NCBI GenBank assembly: GCA_039925145.1
Contig: JBDSZL010000059.1
Location: 1-57,525, forward strand
Reading direction: 5' to 3'
DNA: 57,525 nucleotides
DNA from: JBDSZL01 sp039925145
GTDB lineage: Bacteria > Acidobacteriota > Vicinamibacteria > Vicinamibacterales > SCN-69-37
Shown here: piece after piece, positions 16,891 to 25,700 of the stretch
How positions within the stretch are numbered: position 1 is the stretch's first letter
Layout of the letters: the number at the start of each line of letters is the position of its first letter
Program-made: the position numbers and the translations under genes
Notes under the pieces: generated by a model
Seen by the model: the letters and a program-made list of their open reading frames with translations, nothing else
Told to the model about the DNA's origin: nothing
Databases searched by the model: none

Positions 16891-17984
16891 TCCGAACCCT
16901 CGCGCAGCGGCAACGTGATCACGAACGTGCTGCCGAGGCCATGCCCATCGCTGTGCGCTGTCACCGTGCCCCCGTGCGCGTGGACCAGGCTACGAACGAC
17001 GGCCAGCCCAATGCCCACGCCGCCGCTGCCCGACACGGTCGCGCGTGTGAACAGATCGAAAATGCGCTCCAGCGCGTCGGGTGGCAAGCCGTCGCCGGTA
17101 TCAGACACGCGTAGCACCGCGTCGGCATCTGCCGTCTCCAGCCGGACATCGATTCGGCCATCGGCCGGCGTGTACTTCACCGCGTTCGTCAGGACGTTCA
17201 CCAGAACCTGCCGGAGTCTGCGCCGATCGCCGCGCACGATGACAGGGGTGGGCGGATAGCCATGCGTGAACTGGTGGCGTCCAGACAGCTCGCGCGTCTC
17301 CTGCACGACCTCCTCGACCACCGGGCGCAGGTCGATCTCTGTGCGGTCGAGTCTGATCTGACCGCGGACCACCTGCGTCGCGTCGAGCAAGTCGTCGGTA
17401 AGCCGCGAGAGCACGCGGATCTGTCTCTCGGCACGTCCGAGGGCCTGCCCGCGCGTCTTCTCATCCCGCGACTGCCCCGCGAGCTCGATGCCGAGCGCGG
17501 CCACCTGCAGCGGCTGCCTGAGCTCGTGGGACAGCGTGACGATCAGCTCGTCCTTCTCGCGATTGGTTTCGACCGCCTGTCGCGCCAGCGCCGCTCCCCA
17601 CGCCTGCTCGGCGCGCAGCCGCGTCACGTCAATCCCGAGTCCGAGGATGGTGGCCCCACGCCCGGTGGGCACTGTAAAACAGCGCCATTCGAGCAGGCGC
17701 TCTTCGCCGCTCTTCAGCTGCCAGGGATTATCGTGCGGAGATGCTAATGCGGCGGCGTTCGCCGCTCTGAATCGCGCCAGCACGTCGGCGCGGTGCGCTT
17801 CGGGGACGAGCGTCGCAATGAACGGCTGCCCGAGCACTTCGTCACGGGAGAAACCCGTGAGCTGCTCGGCCGCGGAGTTGAAGGCGCAGATGTAGCCTCG
17901 CTCATCGCTCCCCGCAGCAACGAGCGGCACGTCGTCGAGAAATCTGGCGACCAGAGAGTCGATCACCATAGGCCACACGGGCAC
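16887..17984 (-). CDS. PAS-domain sensor histidine kinase
   Basis: A soluble 365-residue kinase: PAS domain at about residues 10-120 (FNSAAEQLTGFSRDEVLGQP), then a HisKA box LSHELRQP with phospho-acceptor His153. The HATPase_c region shows N-box NVLTNAVKYTP, G1 DTGDGLP and G2 GVGIGLAVV. No membrane segment, so it senses a cytoplasmic signal, perhaps via a PAS-bound ligand. No response regulator gene is adjacent, making it an orphan. GTG 17984 is the longest start; ATG 17969 is also possible. Confidence 0.9.
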   Translation of the reverse strand: MPVWPMVIDSLVARFLDDVPLVAAGSDERGYICAFNSAAEQLTGFSRDEVLGQPFIATLVPEAHRADVLARFRAANAAALASPHDNPWQLKSGEERLLEWRCFTVPTGRGATILGLGIDVTRLRAEQAWGAALARQAVETNREKDELIVTLSHELRQPLQVAALGIELAGQSRDEKTRGQALGRAERQIRVLSRLTDDLLDATQVVRGQIRLDRTEIDLRPVVEEVVQETRELSGRHQFTHGYPPTPVIVRGDRRRLRQVLVNVLTNAVKYTPADGRIDVRLETADADAVLRVSDTGDGLPPDALERIFDLFTRATVSGSGGVGIGLAVVRSLVHAHGGTVTAHSDGHGLGSTFVITLPLREGSD

Positions 17985-17996
17985 TCACGTCGACGA

Positions 17997-18016
17997 CGGC
18001 TGCGTCACGGCAGCCG
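17997..18016 (-). terminator. Hairpin between the foldase gene and the kinase gene
   Basis: A perfect 7-bp stem (CGGCTGC / GCAGCCG) with a 6-nt loop, about 55 nt past the stop of the SurA-like gene and just upstream of the kinase start. No U-tract, so termination or attenuation is only a possibility. Confidence 0.3.
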
Positions 18017-18071
18017 GCGCGACAGGGGGTTACCTTGACCGATTTCGGAATAGAGCGCAAGCCGCGCCGCG

Positions 18072-19145
18072 TCAACGGGCCGGCGGCAGACCGTTTGCGG
18101 TCACCACCTGCCGCGCGAGGTAGTTGACCACTTTGGCGTCGCTGCGCATGGCCGAGATGTACGCCGCGCGCAGTAGGCGCTCTTTCCGTGCCTTGAGCAT
18201 GTCGCGAATGCCGTCATGAACGGAGGGCATGCTCAGATCGCGTTGTCCGGGCGCTTCGCGCGAAACGAGCATGACGATCGCGTAATTGGGTCCGATCGAG
18301 ATGACGTTGGCCGTGCCGGGCTGCATGCGACCCACGGCAGCCTTCAGCTGTGGAGGCGCCTGGTCGAGGGCAGAAACCGGCACCATTCCCAGGTCGCCGC
18401 TCTGTGCTGCCGACTGCGGATCTTCCGAATAGTCGGCCGCGAGCGCGGCGAACTCCGCTCCCGTCTTCAACCGATCCATCAGCATCTTGATCTTCTCCTG
18501 CGCCGCAACCGGCGAGGTCGCGTCGTCTTGAAGGCGGTTGGTGATCTGGGCGTCGCGGCCGGGCGTGACGACGATTTGCGCGAGGTGCACCTGAGGCTCC
18601 GTCACGTTGAACTGCGCCCGGTTCTGGTTGTAGAACGCGGTGATGTCCGGATCGGTGATGTTGATCTTGGACTGCACCTCGTGCTCCATCACCTTCTGCA
18701 TCGTCAATTCGCGCCGTACGCCCCGCTTCAGATCGTCGGCCGTGAACCCGCGCTGCCGCAGCTGCTGCTGAAAGGCCTCTTCGGTCAGCGCACCCTTGCG
18801 ATCCGCAAAGGCCTTGTCGATTTCCGCGTCGGTTGGCGCCACCGCCAGCGCCTGCGCCCTGGCGAGCAGGATGTCCTGGCTGATCAACTCGTCGAGCACG
18901 CCCAGCTTGGCGGTCATCGCGTCCTCGTCGGAGGGCGGTACCTGTTCGAGTGCGCCGCGGTACGCCTTCTCGACCTCCTCGCGCCGAATTTCACGGCCGT
19001 CTACGGTGGCCCAGACGTCGGGCCCCACGGCAGGCGCTGGGGGCGCGGCCTTCTTACAGGAGGCAACGAGACTCAGGCCCGCCGCGAGGGACATGAGGAG
19101 CGAAATCCGGAACAGCGTCTTGGAGAAGGTCAGCGTCTGCTTCAT
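18072..19145 (-). CDS. SurA/PpiD-type peptidyl-prolyl isomerase lipoprotein
   Basis: A 357-residue periplasmic foldase. It has a lipoprotein signal (LVASC, Cys30), then a SurA-N/chaperone region (residues ~45-170: VDGREIRREEVEKAYRGALE, LDELISQDILLARAQALAV). A parvulin rotamase domain follows (about 180-300: LAQIVVTPG, FAALAADYSEDPQSAAQSGD, LGMVPVSAL) and a C-terminal helix. Such proteins assist folding of outer-membrane or exported proteins. The gene is single; AGG lies 6 nt before the ATG. The insert between the ITNRLQDD and KMLMDRL elements is typical of acidobacterial versions. Confidence 0.9.
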   Translation of the reverse strand: MKQTLTFSKTLFRISLLMSLAAGLSLVASCKKAAPPAPAVGPDVWATVDGREIRREEVEKAYRGALEQVPPSDEDAMTAKLGVLDELISQDILLARAQALAVAPTDAEIDKAFADRKGALTEEAFQQQLRQRGFTADDLKRGVRRELTMQKVMEHEVQSKINITDPDITAFYNQNRAQFNVTEPQVHLAQIVVTPGRDAQITNRLQDDATSPVAAQEKIKMLMDRLKTGAEFAALAADYSEDPQSAAQSGDLGMVPVSALDQAPPQLKAAVGRMQPGTANVISIGPNYAIVMLVSREAPGQRDLSMPSVHDGIRDMLKARKERLLRAAYISAMRSDAKVVNYLARQVVTANGLPPAR

Positions 19146-19188
19146 ATAGGGCCTGTTGGCGCCCCTAGCTTAACAGCCCTCGACCCCT

Positions 19189-19208
19189 CCGCCGCATGCC
19201 CGCGGCGG
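19189..19208 (-). terminator. GC-rich hairpin after the DUF763 remnant
   Basis: A perfect 7-bp stem (CCGCCGC / GCGGCGG) with a 6-nt loop, 9 nt after the stop of the collapsed DUF763 gene and 44 nt before the SurA-like start. No U-tract. It could have been the terminator of the original DUF763 gene. Confidence 0.3.
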
Positions 19209-19216
19209 CCAGCGGG

Positions 19217-19537
19217 TCACGAGCCTTCGCGTTCGAACAGCGACAGCTGGCGGGATTTGGCCGCGCGAGGTTTGTCGAAGACAGTCCGCCCGCCGAGGGA
19301 GGGCGAGATCGCCCGTTCGTGGGCGAGGGCAGCATGGAAGTCGGCCTCCGGTGTGTAGTGGTCCTCGATCGCGCGAACAAAACGATCCAACCGTTTCATC
19401 CCGTCCAGCTTGTCGGAGTGCCCGAGTCTGGCGGCCTCGAGGCCGCGGCGCAGCACACCGATTGTCATGCGCGAGGCGAGCCAAGCGGGAACCCGGCCGC
19501 CATGCAGCGGAAGATCGGCGGTGCCCGAACGCCTCAT
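19217..19537 (-). pseudogene. Internally deleted DUF763 gene
   Basis: The 106-residue frame starts MRRSGTADLPLHGGRVPAWL, the invariant beginning of DUF763 proteins. At about residue 25 it switches to IGVLRRGLEAARLGHSDKLD and GMKRLDRF, which matches the C-terminal helix of the same family. A basic tail ending RQLSLF follows. DUF763 proteins are normally about 370-420 residues, so around 270-300 residues of the middle appear to be missing without a frameshift. The product is unlikely to fold as the parent does. The family match of both ends is from memory and should be confirmed by alignment. Confidence 0.55.
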
Positions 19538-19567
19538 GCGTCGATTGTCACACCTAATCCGGTGCGT

Positions 19568-19663
19568 TCACCCATGCGGAGGCCAGGCGCCGGCGACGAC
19601 GAGCGAGTAGGTGTAGATGTCCGACGTCAGCGGATCGGCCGCTTGCGTCACGCGGACTGATGC
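19568..19663 (-). pseudogene. Possible C-terminal remnant of an unrecognised exported protein
   Basis: A stop-terminated frame without a start codon reads SVRVTQAADPLTSDIYTYSL then VVAGAWPPHG. The alternation and composition look protein-like, unlike the other frames here, and the position (gap before the AsnB-like operon) resembles the other remnants in the window. I cannot name the family; it may be chance. Confidence 0.25.
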
Positions 19664-19677
19664 CGGAGAATCCGCCC

Positions 19678-21009
19678 ATGTCCCAGTACATCAGCCGCGT
19701 GGTCGATCTCCTCGATCCGGCGTGCAACCGATTCCCCAGCATGGACCTGGCCGAGGCGCGCCGGCGCGTACTGACCGGCAGTCCGCAGGCGGTGCGCGGG
19801 ATCGACGGATCGTTCGCCATCGTGGCCACCGAGGGCATCACCGTACGGCTGGCACGTTCGATGGACCGCCCGATGCGCTATTTTCTGGCGAAGCGCCAGG
19901 AGGGGCCCGCGTTGTACGTGGCCGACCGCATCGACACCCTGCATCAGGCGCTGCTCGCCGACGGACTCGCCGATCAATTTCACCCCAGCTACACGCGAAT
20001 GGTGCCCGCCCACTATGTCGTCGAGATCGCGCTCGTCGGCTGTCCCGATCCGGACCCGCGCTACACGCGGTTCTTTACGCCTGCCATGAACGCGCTGCCG
20101 GCGAGCATCGAACAGGTCGGCGCCCAGTACATCGGAGCGATGGCGCAGGAAGTCGAGAAGTGGCTGCATCACGTAGACACCGAGTCAGCGGGCCAGGAGC
20201 CGATCGGCGTCGCGTTCTCGGGCGGCATCGACAGCGGCGCGGTATTGCTGGTGGTGTATCACACGATGCTGCGGCTCGGGCTGTCGCCGTCACGCTTGAA
20301 GGCCTTCGTGCTCGACTGCGGCTCCGGGCCGGACCTCGATCAGGCCCGGACGTTTCTGTCGCGGGTCGGACTGTCGCTCCTGCTCGAGCCGATTGAAGCA
20401 GCCGGCGATGCGCTCGACGTCGAGGAGACGCTGCGCGTGATCGAGGATTACAAGGCGCTCGACGTGCAGTGTGCGGCCATGGGCCTGCAACTGTGCCGGG
20501 GGATTCGTGAGCGCTACCCCTCCTGGCGTCATCTGGCGGACGGCGACGGTGGCGACGAGAATCTGAAGGATTACCCCATCGAGGAGAATCAGGAGCTGAC
20601 AATCCGGAGCGTCCTCGACAATCTCATGCTCTACCACGAAGGCTGGGGCGTGGGACGCATCAAACACTCGCTCACCTACAGCGGTGGTCTCAGCCGCAGC
20701 TACGTGCGCACCTACGCGCCGGCCCGCCACTACGGCTTCACCGGATTCAGCCCGTACGTGCAGCCCGCGGTCGTCGAAGTGGCCGAAGGAATTCCATTCG
20801 TATCGCTGACCAATTACGACGTGCCGACGCTCTACGCGTTGAAGGGCGCTATCGTGCAAGCCGGGGTGAAAAGCCTCACCGGCGTCGACATGCCCGTGTT
20901 TCCGAAGCGCCGCTTTCAGCACGGCGCGATCGCGGCCGAGGCGATGCACGAGCATCTCTCCGGTAACGAGCAGTCCTACCGTCGCGCGTTTCACGGGATC
21001 TACGCGTAG
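19678..21009 (+). CDS. Asparagine-synthetase-like ATPase lacking the glutaminase cysteine
   Basis: A 443-residue protein with the AsnB architecture. An N-terminal Ntn-like half (residues ~1-120, IDGSFAIV and ARSMDRPMRYFLAK) is followed by an ATP-pyrophosphatase half with the PP-loop SGGIDSG at 181-187 and DGDGGDEN at 288-295. These are the adenylation-site motifs of asparagine and beta-lactam synthetases. The catalytic Cys2 of class-II glutaminases is absent (the protein begins MSQYIS), so it probably uses free ammonia or another amine, or forms an internal amide. GGAG about 9 nt upstream favours ATG 19678 over 19660. First gene of a three-gene operon with a radical SAM enzyme 8 bp downstream. 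It adenylates a carboxylate; the substrate is unknown. Confidence 0.85.
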   Translation: MSQYISRVVDLLDPACNRFPSMDLAEARRRVLTGSPQAVRGIDGSFAIVATEGITVRLARSMDRPMRYFLAKRQEGPALYVADRIDTLHQALLADGLADQFHPSYTRMVPAHYVVEIALVGCPDPDPRYTRFFTPAMNALPASIEQVGAQYIGAMAQEVEKWLHHVDTESAGQEPIGVAFSGGIDSGAVLLVVYHTMLRLGLSPSRLKAFVLDCGSGPDLDQARTFLSRVGLSLLLEPIEAAGDALDVEETLRVIEDYKALDVQCAAMGLQLCRGIRERYPSWRHLADGDGGDENLKDYPIEENQELTIRSVLDNLMLYHEGWGVGRIKHSLTYSGGLSRSYVRTYAPARHYGFTGFSPYVQPAVVEVAEGIPFVSLTNYDVPTLYALKGAIVQAGVKSLTGVDMPVFPKRRFQHGAIAAEAMHEHLSGNEQSYRRAFHGIYA

Positions 21010-21017
21010 CCGCACCG

Positions 21018-22070
21018 GTGGCCGACTACCCCCTCCAGCCCGCGGCACGCGATCGATTCGTGCTCGAGCAGCGCCCACCCAGAACGGCGCTCGATCCCTG
21101 GCGTTCACAGGGCCTGCTGCTCGAGAACGAGCTCGACCGTCATGGACGCACTGTGCGATCGGCGACAGTGTTTCTGACAGGACGAGAGTGCCCCTGGCGT
21201 TGCCTGATGTGCGATCTCTGGCAGCACACGACGACGGCGGATACGCCGCCAGGCGCCATCGCGGCACAGACGGCCGACGCACGAGCAACTCTGCGAAGTC
21301 TGGGTGAACCGATTGCGCAGATGAAGCTGTACAACGCCGGCAGCTTCTTCGACCCGCTTGCCGTGCCGACGGGCGACTATCCGGCCATCGCAAGCGAGCT
21401 GGCAGGTCTCGACAGAGTGATCGTCGAGTCGCATCCGCGGCTTGTTGACGATCGTACCGCCCTGTTCATCGACGCGCTCCACACGACTGGGACGGGTGAT
21501 CCGGCACCCGCGCTCGAAGTGGCCATCGGTCTCGAGACAGCACATCCTGTCGCGCTCGAACGCCTGAACAAGCGCATGACGATCGCTGATTTTCGAGCCG
21601 CCGCCAGCCGTCTCCGCGCCATGGGCGCCGACCTCCGGGTGTTCCTGCTCGTCTCGCCGCCGTTCGTGCCCGAGCGCGAGCAGGATGAGTGGCTGATGCG
21701 TTCCGTGGACACCGCGATCGACAACGGCGCAACCGTTGTGTCATTGATTCCCACGCGCACGGGCAACGGAGCGCTCGACGCCGTTGCGCGCTCGGGCGAT
21801 TTTCACGGGCCGTCGCTGACCGACCTCGAACGCAGCCTGGCGCTCGGTCTTCGCGGCGCACGAGAGACACGGCGCAGGGTGCGCATCTTCGCGGATACGT
21901 GGAACCTGGACCGGTTCGCCCACGGCCCCGACTGCCTCGAAAGCCACCTGTCCCGCCTGCACGCGATGAACGCGTCCCAGGCTGCTCTACCGGAATATCC
22001 TTGTCCGCACTGCACCCGCATCTCCGACGGAGCGCTCGGTGCGCCGAGCAACGCGGGCGCCCGCGCGTGA
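21018..22070 (+). CDS. Radical SAM enzyme (RaSEA/Elp3-like)
   Basis: A 350-residue cytosolic protein. The [4Fe-4S]/SAM site is RECPWRCLMCDLW with Cys58, Cys62 and Cys65 (CX3CX2C). KLYNAGSFFDP and VESHPRLVDD follow, and later VAIGLETAHPVALERLNKRM. This series resembles the archaeosine-biosynthesis radical SAM protein RaSEA and relatives within the Elp3/MiaB-like superfamily. A C-terminal CPHC pair near residue 332 may bind metal or a second cluster. GTG start, 8 bp after the AsnB-like gene; its stop overlaps the next start (GTGA). RaSEA acts on a lysine-modified tRNA base; whether this protein modifies RNA or a small molecule is open. Confidence 0.85.
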   Translation: MADYPLQPAARDRFVLEQRPPRTALDPWRSQGLLLENELDRHGRTVRSATVFLTGRECPWRCLMCDLWQHTTTADTPPGAIAAQTADARATLRSLGEPIAQMKLYNAGSFFDPLAVPTGDYPAIASELAGLDRVIVESHPRLVDDRTALFIDALHTTGTGDPAPALEVAIGLETAHPVALERLNKRMTIADFRAAASRLRAMGADLRVFLLVSPPFVPEREQDEWLMRSVDTAIDNGATVVSLIPTRTGNGALDAVARSGDFHGPSLTDLERSLALGLRGARETRRRVRIFADTWNLDRFAHGPDCLESHLSRLHAMNASQAALPEYPCPHCTRISDGALGAPSNAGARA

Positions 22071-23638
22071 ACGGTCCACCGGTCGACGCCCTCGACGTAG
22101 ACGTGGCCGTGATCGGTTCTGGGTTTGCCGGCTCCCTGGCGGCACTGGTCCTCAGGACACAGCGGCGGCGCGTCGCGCTCATCGAGCGCGGCCGCCATCC
22201 GCGCTTTGCCATCGGCGAATCGACCACCCCGCTGACGAACCTGCTGCTCGAAGAGCTGGCAGATCGCTACGGGCTACCGCAGATTCGGCCGTTCTCGAAG
22301 TGGGGCACGTGGAAACGTGCGCGGCCCGACGTGGCCGTCGGGCTCAAGCGCGGCTTCACGTTCCTGTTTCACAACCTCGGCGAGCGCTTCGTCGACGACG
22401 AGCATCGCAGCCGACAGCTGCTCGTGGCCGCAAGTCCGCACAACGAGATCGCTGACACCCATTGGTACAGGCCAGACTTCGACCTGGCACTCGTCACCGA
22501 CGCGCAGGCGGCCGGCGCCATCTATCTGGACAATACGCGTCTCGACGAGGCGTCAGAGACGCCGACGCACGTGCGGCTACGCGGGTCGCGGAACGGACGC
22601 GCGGTGGATATCACCGCGGGCTTTGTGATCGACGCCAGCGGCCCGCGCGGGTTCATGGCCCGCGCGCTCGGGTCTGGCAGCGAGCCGCTGCGGTGGCTGC
22701 CGCCGACGCAGGGCCTCTACACCCATTTCGAGCAGGTCGCGCTCTGGGCCGGTGACGCGCCTCGAGGTCCCGTTCCGCCGTATCCGCCAGACGCTGCCGC
22801 CCTCCATCACGTGTTTCCTGGAGGCTGGATCTGGGTACTGCGCTTCAACAACGGAATCACCAGCGCCGGCGCCGCCCTCACCGACGCGCTCGCGACGCGT
22901 ATCGGCGCCGCTGAAGGACAGGCGGCTTGGGATCGACTGCTCGCATTGCTGCCGTCAGTGGCCGATCAGTTTCGTGGCGCACGCGCGACGATGCCATTCG
23001 TCCACGTGCCCAGGCTGGCCTTTCGATCGGGTCAGATTGTGGGCCGCCGGTGGGCGCTGCTGCCGTCGGCTGCCGGCGTCATCGATCCGCTGCTGTCTAC
23101 AGGATTTCCGCTGACACTGCTCGGGCTCCTCCGCCTGCTCGCTCTGCTCGAGTCGGGCAGCGAAGGTCGTCCGAGAGAGGCGGCGCTCGCCGACTACGCT
23201 CAGACCACTCGCGACGAGCTGGATGTCACCGAGCAGCTCGTCGCCGCGCTGTACGCCTCCATGACCGACACTGGGCTCTTCAAGAGGCTGACGCTGCTCT
23301 ACTTCGCCGCGGCGAGCTATACGGAGGCAGCGCGCCGACTGGCACGTCCGCACCTGGCTCCCGGCTTTCTGCTCAACCAGCACCCAGAGTTCGGAGCCGA
23401 ACTGCGCGCGTGTGCCGCCATCGCCGCTGCCCGACCTGATGCTACAGAGCGAGCCGCACTCCTCGACCGCATCGACGCGGCAATTACGCCGTTCGATATC
23501 GCGGGGTTGCGAGACCGCACCCGGCGCGACTGGTATCCCGCGCTGGCCTCGGACCTGCTGGCCGGCGCCTCAAAGCTCGAAGCCACACCGCGAGAGCTGC
23601 AACGCCTGCTGGAGCAGTCCGGATTCAGCCCTGCCTGA
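22067..23638 (+). CDS. FAD-dependent halogenase-like oxidoreductase
   Basis: A 523-residue flavoprotein. The FAD-binding GSGFAG lies at 17-22, then ERGRHPRFAIGESTTP (residues 40-55), the halogenase/geranylgeranyl-reductase form of the region. VGLKRGFTFLF has Lys94 at the place where phenolic halogenases carry a conserved Lys-Gly. GGWIWVLRFNNGITSAGAAL corresponds to the WxWxIP region of tryptophan halogenases, here altered to WIWVL. RRWALLPSAAGVIDPLLSTG is the second FAD motif. The first 126 codons of the longer open frame run inside the radical SAM gene, so I start at GTG 22067, overlapping the previous stop by 4 nt. Halogenation, hydroxylation or dehydrogenation are all possible. Confidence 0.85.
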   Translation: MNGPPVDALDVDVAVIGSGFAGSLAALVLRTQRRRVALIERGRHPRFAIGESTTPLTNLLLEELADRYGLPQIRPFSKWGTWKRARPDVAVGLKRGFTFLFHNLGERFVDDEHRSRQLLVAASPHNEIADTHWYRPDFDLALVTDAQAAGAIYLDNTRLDEASETPTHVRLRGSRNGRAVDITAGFVIDASGPRGFMARALGSGSEPLRWLPPTQGLYTHFEQVALWAGDAPRGPVPPYPPDAAALHHVFPGGWIWVLRFNNGITSAGAALTDALATRIGAAEGQAAWDRLLALLPSVADQFRGARATMPFVHVPRLAFRSGQIVGRRWALLPSAAGVIDPLLSTGFPLTLLGLLRLLALLESGSEGRPREAALADYAQTTRDELDVTEQLVAALYASMTDTGLFKRLTLLYFAAASYTEAARRLARPHLAPGFLLNQHPEFGAELRACAAIAAARPDATERAALLDRIDAAITPFDIAGLRDRTRRDWYPALASDLLAGASKLEATPRELQRLLEQSGFSPA

Positions 23639-23650
23639 TCGCATCGTCGA

Positions 23651-24187
23651 TCATGTCGCCCGTCTTCGTCGCAGCAGCAGTTTGACCCACAGAAACCCGA
23701 TGAGAAGGAATGGCGCGAGGAAAACAACCATCAGCGCCGGTGCGGGACGTGAATCGTACGTGGCATCGACCTCGGTGTCGACTTGCGCGGATCCCAGGGG
23801 ACCTTCGACGGCCACATGCACGGCGAACCTCCCCTCGTGGTCCATCACCAACGCCGCAAACTGTTGTCCCACGTCGTGGGCTACAGGCTGGGCCTCGGCC
23901 GTGCCCACCGGGCCGGCCGTATCAGCCGGCCGAATCGAGACGGTCGCGCGCGTCGCGGTCGGCAGCGTGCCTGCACTCTGCGCAATCTGAATCGTCAGCC
24001 AGAATCGGCCGCCGGGCGCGCCGTCATCGGTGCTGTCCGGATCGGCCCAGACTGAGATGTCATAGGGACCCGCGATACGGTTCGAGACCACGGGAAAGGG
24101 TGGGCCGCTGTGCGCGCTCACAGCGGTGGATGCGAAAATGATGGCGGCACCCGCCCGCCCGAACGCGCGGACGAGACGCCTGACCAT
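23651..24187 (-). CDS. Periplasmic protein with C-terminal membrane anchor (unknown)
   Basis: 178 residues: N-terminal signal (RAGAAIIFASTAVSA), then AHSGPPFPVVSNRIAGPYDI at the mature start. A beta-rich domain of about 110 residues follows, then a C-terminal helix (ALMVVFLAPFLLIGFLWVKLL) and an Arg cluster. So the domain should sit in the periplasm, anchored at its C-terminus. His-Ser-Gly at the presumed new N-terminus recalls metal-binding periplasmic proteins, but no copper motif is clear. Its ATG overlaps the polyferredoxin stop by 1 nt (TGATG), so it is translationally coupled and probably belongs to that redox complex. Last gene of the operon. Not recognised. Confidence 0.75.
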   Translation of the reverse strand: MVRRLVRAFGRAGAAIIFASTAVSAHSGPPFPVVSNRIAGPYDISVWADPDSTDDGAPGGRFWLTIQIAQSAGTLPTATRATVSIRPADTAGPVGTAEAQPVAHDVGQQFAALVMDHEGRFAVHVAVEGPLGSAQVDTEVDATYDSRPAPALMVVFLAPFLLIGFLWVKLLLRRRRAT

Positions 24188-25662
24188 CAGCCGTTGAACC
24201 CCATCCCGCGCATCTCCATGGGCTGCACGAGTACCCAGATGACCGTTGCCGCAAGCACGACGATGACGACGGCCCAGGGCAGCATGGCGCGAATGAATCG
24301 GGCTGGATGATCTGACCGCGCCATGACCTGCAGGACGCCCAGCGAACCCAGCGTCCCCAGCAGAACGACACCAAGCTGAATCGGGAAGACGGTGCCCGGC
24401 CGGAGGCCCGCCCAGCGCCAGAGCGGTAGTCCGAGCGCAGCAAACCCCAGAAGATCGACGACGGCGCTTTGAACGACCGGCACGATCACGAGCGCGCCGG
24501 TCAGCAGATGAAAGCCATAATGCGCGACCCACACGCTGAACCCGAGCGGGACCAGGGCATAGCAGTAGCGAATGGCGGCTCGTCGAAAATCTTGGACAGG
24601 TGTGCCAGCGAGCAATCCGCTCACCGTGGCCGCGGCTCCAACGAGCAGCATCGGAACAACAACGAGTCCGAGCGCGAACAGCGCCGCCAGGACGACAGAT
24701 TCTGAGGTTGTCCGGAGCACCTCTGCCATCCACCGCTCGACGCGATACACAGGTGCCGCCATGGCAAAGGCATTCACCAGCGCGCCGAACACAAAGAGCA
24801 TGGCAAGCACCGCCAGGTCCAGCCGGGTGGTCAGGCGCCCGATGCCGGACCGGCGGCGTGAGTCGACCAGTTCGAGCCCGGGCGTCCGCAGCGCGAGCGC
24901 GACGTTGTCGTGCGGGCACGCGTGTACGCAGTCGAGACAGAACGTGCAGTCGAGATTGCCGACCTTGGCCGGCAGGAACAGCCCGAGCTCACATCCTCGC
25001 TGCACCACCTTCGCCGGCGCGTCCGGCGCACGCCGCCCGCTGATGCAGTCGAGCGTACGGCACGATCGGCACGTGCCCTCGTCTCGAATCTCGATCTCGA
25101 GCGGCGACATCGTCGAAGCAATGAAGTTGAACTGGCCGACCGGGCAGAGGTGCTTGCAGAACGACGCACCGGCAAAGAGCAGATCGGTCGCCATCGCGAC
25201 GAGAAAGTACGCCAGCACGAGGTAGGCTGTGGCGCGTGGGAGCGCCCACAGGTCGAAGAGCTCATAGGCGAAGAGCACGCCGGCAAAGAGGACGACAGCG
25301 AGCCACTTGCCCCGCAGTCTGGCGGGCCAGCGCCAGGTCGGAATATGTAGCCGGCGCGCCCAATCGCGCGTGAGCACGAACGGGCACCCGGTACAGAACA
25401 GGTTACCGGCAGCCAGGAGCGCCACCACGAGCAGACCTCGATAGTGCACCCAGGTGAGGACCGTCGCCAGGTTGGCTGGAGCGATTTGCGGCCCGAAGAT
25501 CCCATGCAGCATGAGCACGACTGCCACGAGCAGCAGGCACAACTGCGCGGAGGTGCGGGCGTGGCGCCATCGGAGCCAGCGCCCCACAATCGGCCAGCGA
25601 AGGAGGTCGACGCCGCTCATGCTCCGCGTGTCGGGTCGGATCGCATCGCCGATCGGGTCCAT
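24187..25662 (-). CDS. Membrane polyferredoxin (NapH/NosR/FixG-like)
   Basis: A 491-residue membrane iron-sulfur protein. The N-terminal helices carry FCTGCPF and, after further helices, SFCKHLCPVGQFNF, the paired cysteine sites of NapH, NosR and CcoG/FixG. A soluble section holds CRSCRTLDC plus a downstream Cys and CTFCLDCVHACP, enough for two [4Fe-4S] clusters. Six or more helices follow, a longer membrane part than NapH. It should pass electrons between the membrane and the periplasm. It lies downstream of a FixH/YtkA-like lipoprotein, recalling FixG-FixH, and overlaps the next gene by 1 nt. ATG 25662 is the longest start; the ATG 42 nt downstream is also possible. Confidence 0.88.
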   Translation of the reverse strand: MDPIGDAIRPDTRSMSGVDLLRWPIVGRWLRWRHARTSAQLCLLLVAVVLMLHGIFGPQIAPANLATVLTWVHYRGLLVVALLAAGNLFCTGCPFVLTRDWARRLHIPTWRWPARLRGKWLAVVLFAGVLFAYELFDLWALPRATAYLVLAYFLVAMATDLLFAGASFCKHLCPVGQFNFIASTMSPLEIEIRDEGTCRSCRTLDCISGRRAPDAPAKVVQRGCELGLFLPAKVGNLDCTFCLDCVHACPHDNVALALRTPGLELVDSRRRSGIGRLTTRLDLAVLAMLFVFGALVNAFAMAAPVYRVERWMAEVLRTTSESVVLAALFALGLVVVPMLLVGAAATVSGLLAGTPVQDFRRAAIRYCYALVPLGFSVWVAHYGFHLLTGALVIVPVVQSAVVDLLGFAALGLPLWRWAGLRPGTVFPIQLGVVLLGTLGSLGVLQVMARSDHPARFIRAMLPWAVVIVVLAATVIWVLVQPMEMRGMGFNG

Positions 25663-25700
25663 AGAAGTCTTGCGCGGGCCGCAGACGCCTGGTGCGACGT

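Noticed and set aside
23638..23651. Treating the AsnB/radical SAM/flavoprotein operon and the UnbV/UnbU operon as one biosynthetic cluster
   Set aside because: They are convergent with no shared promoter and no polyketide synthase or carrier protein; proximity alone does not support it, though co-occurrence could be tested.
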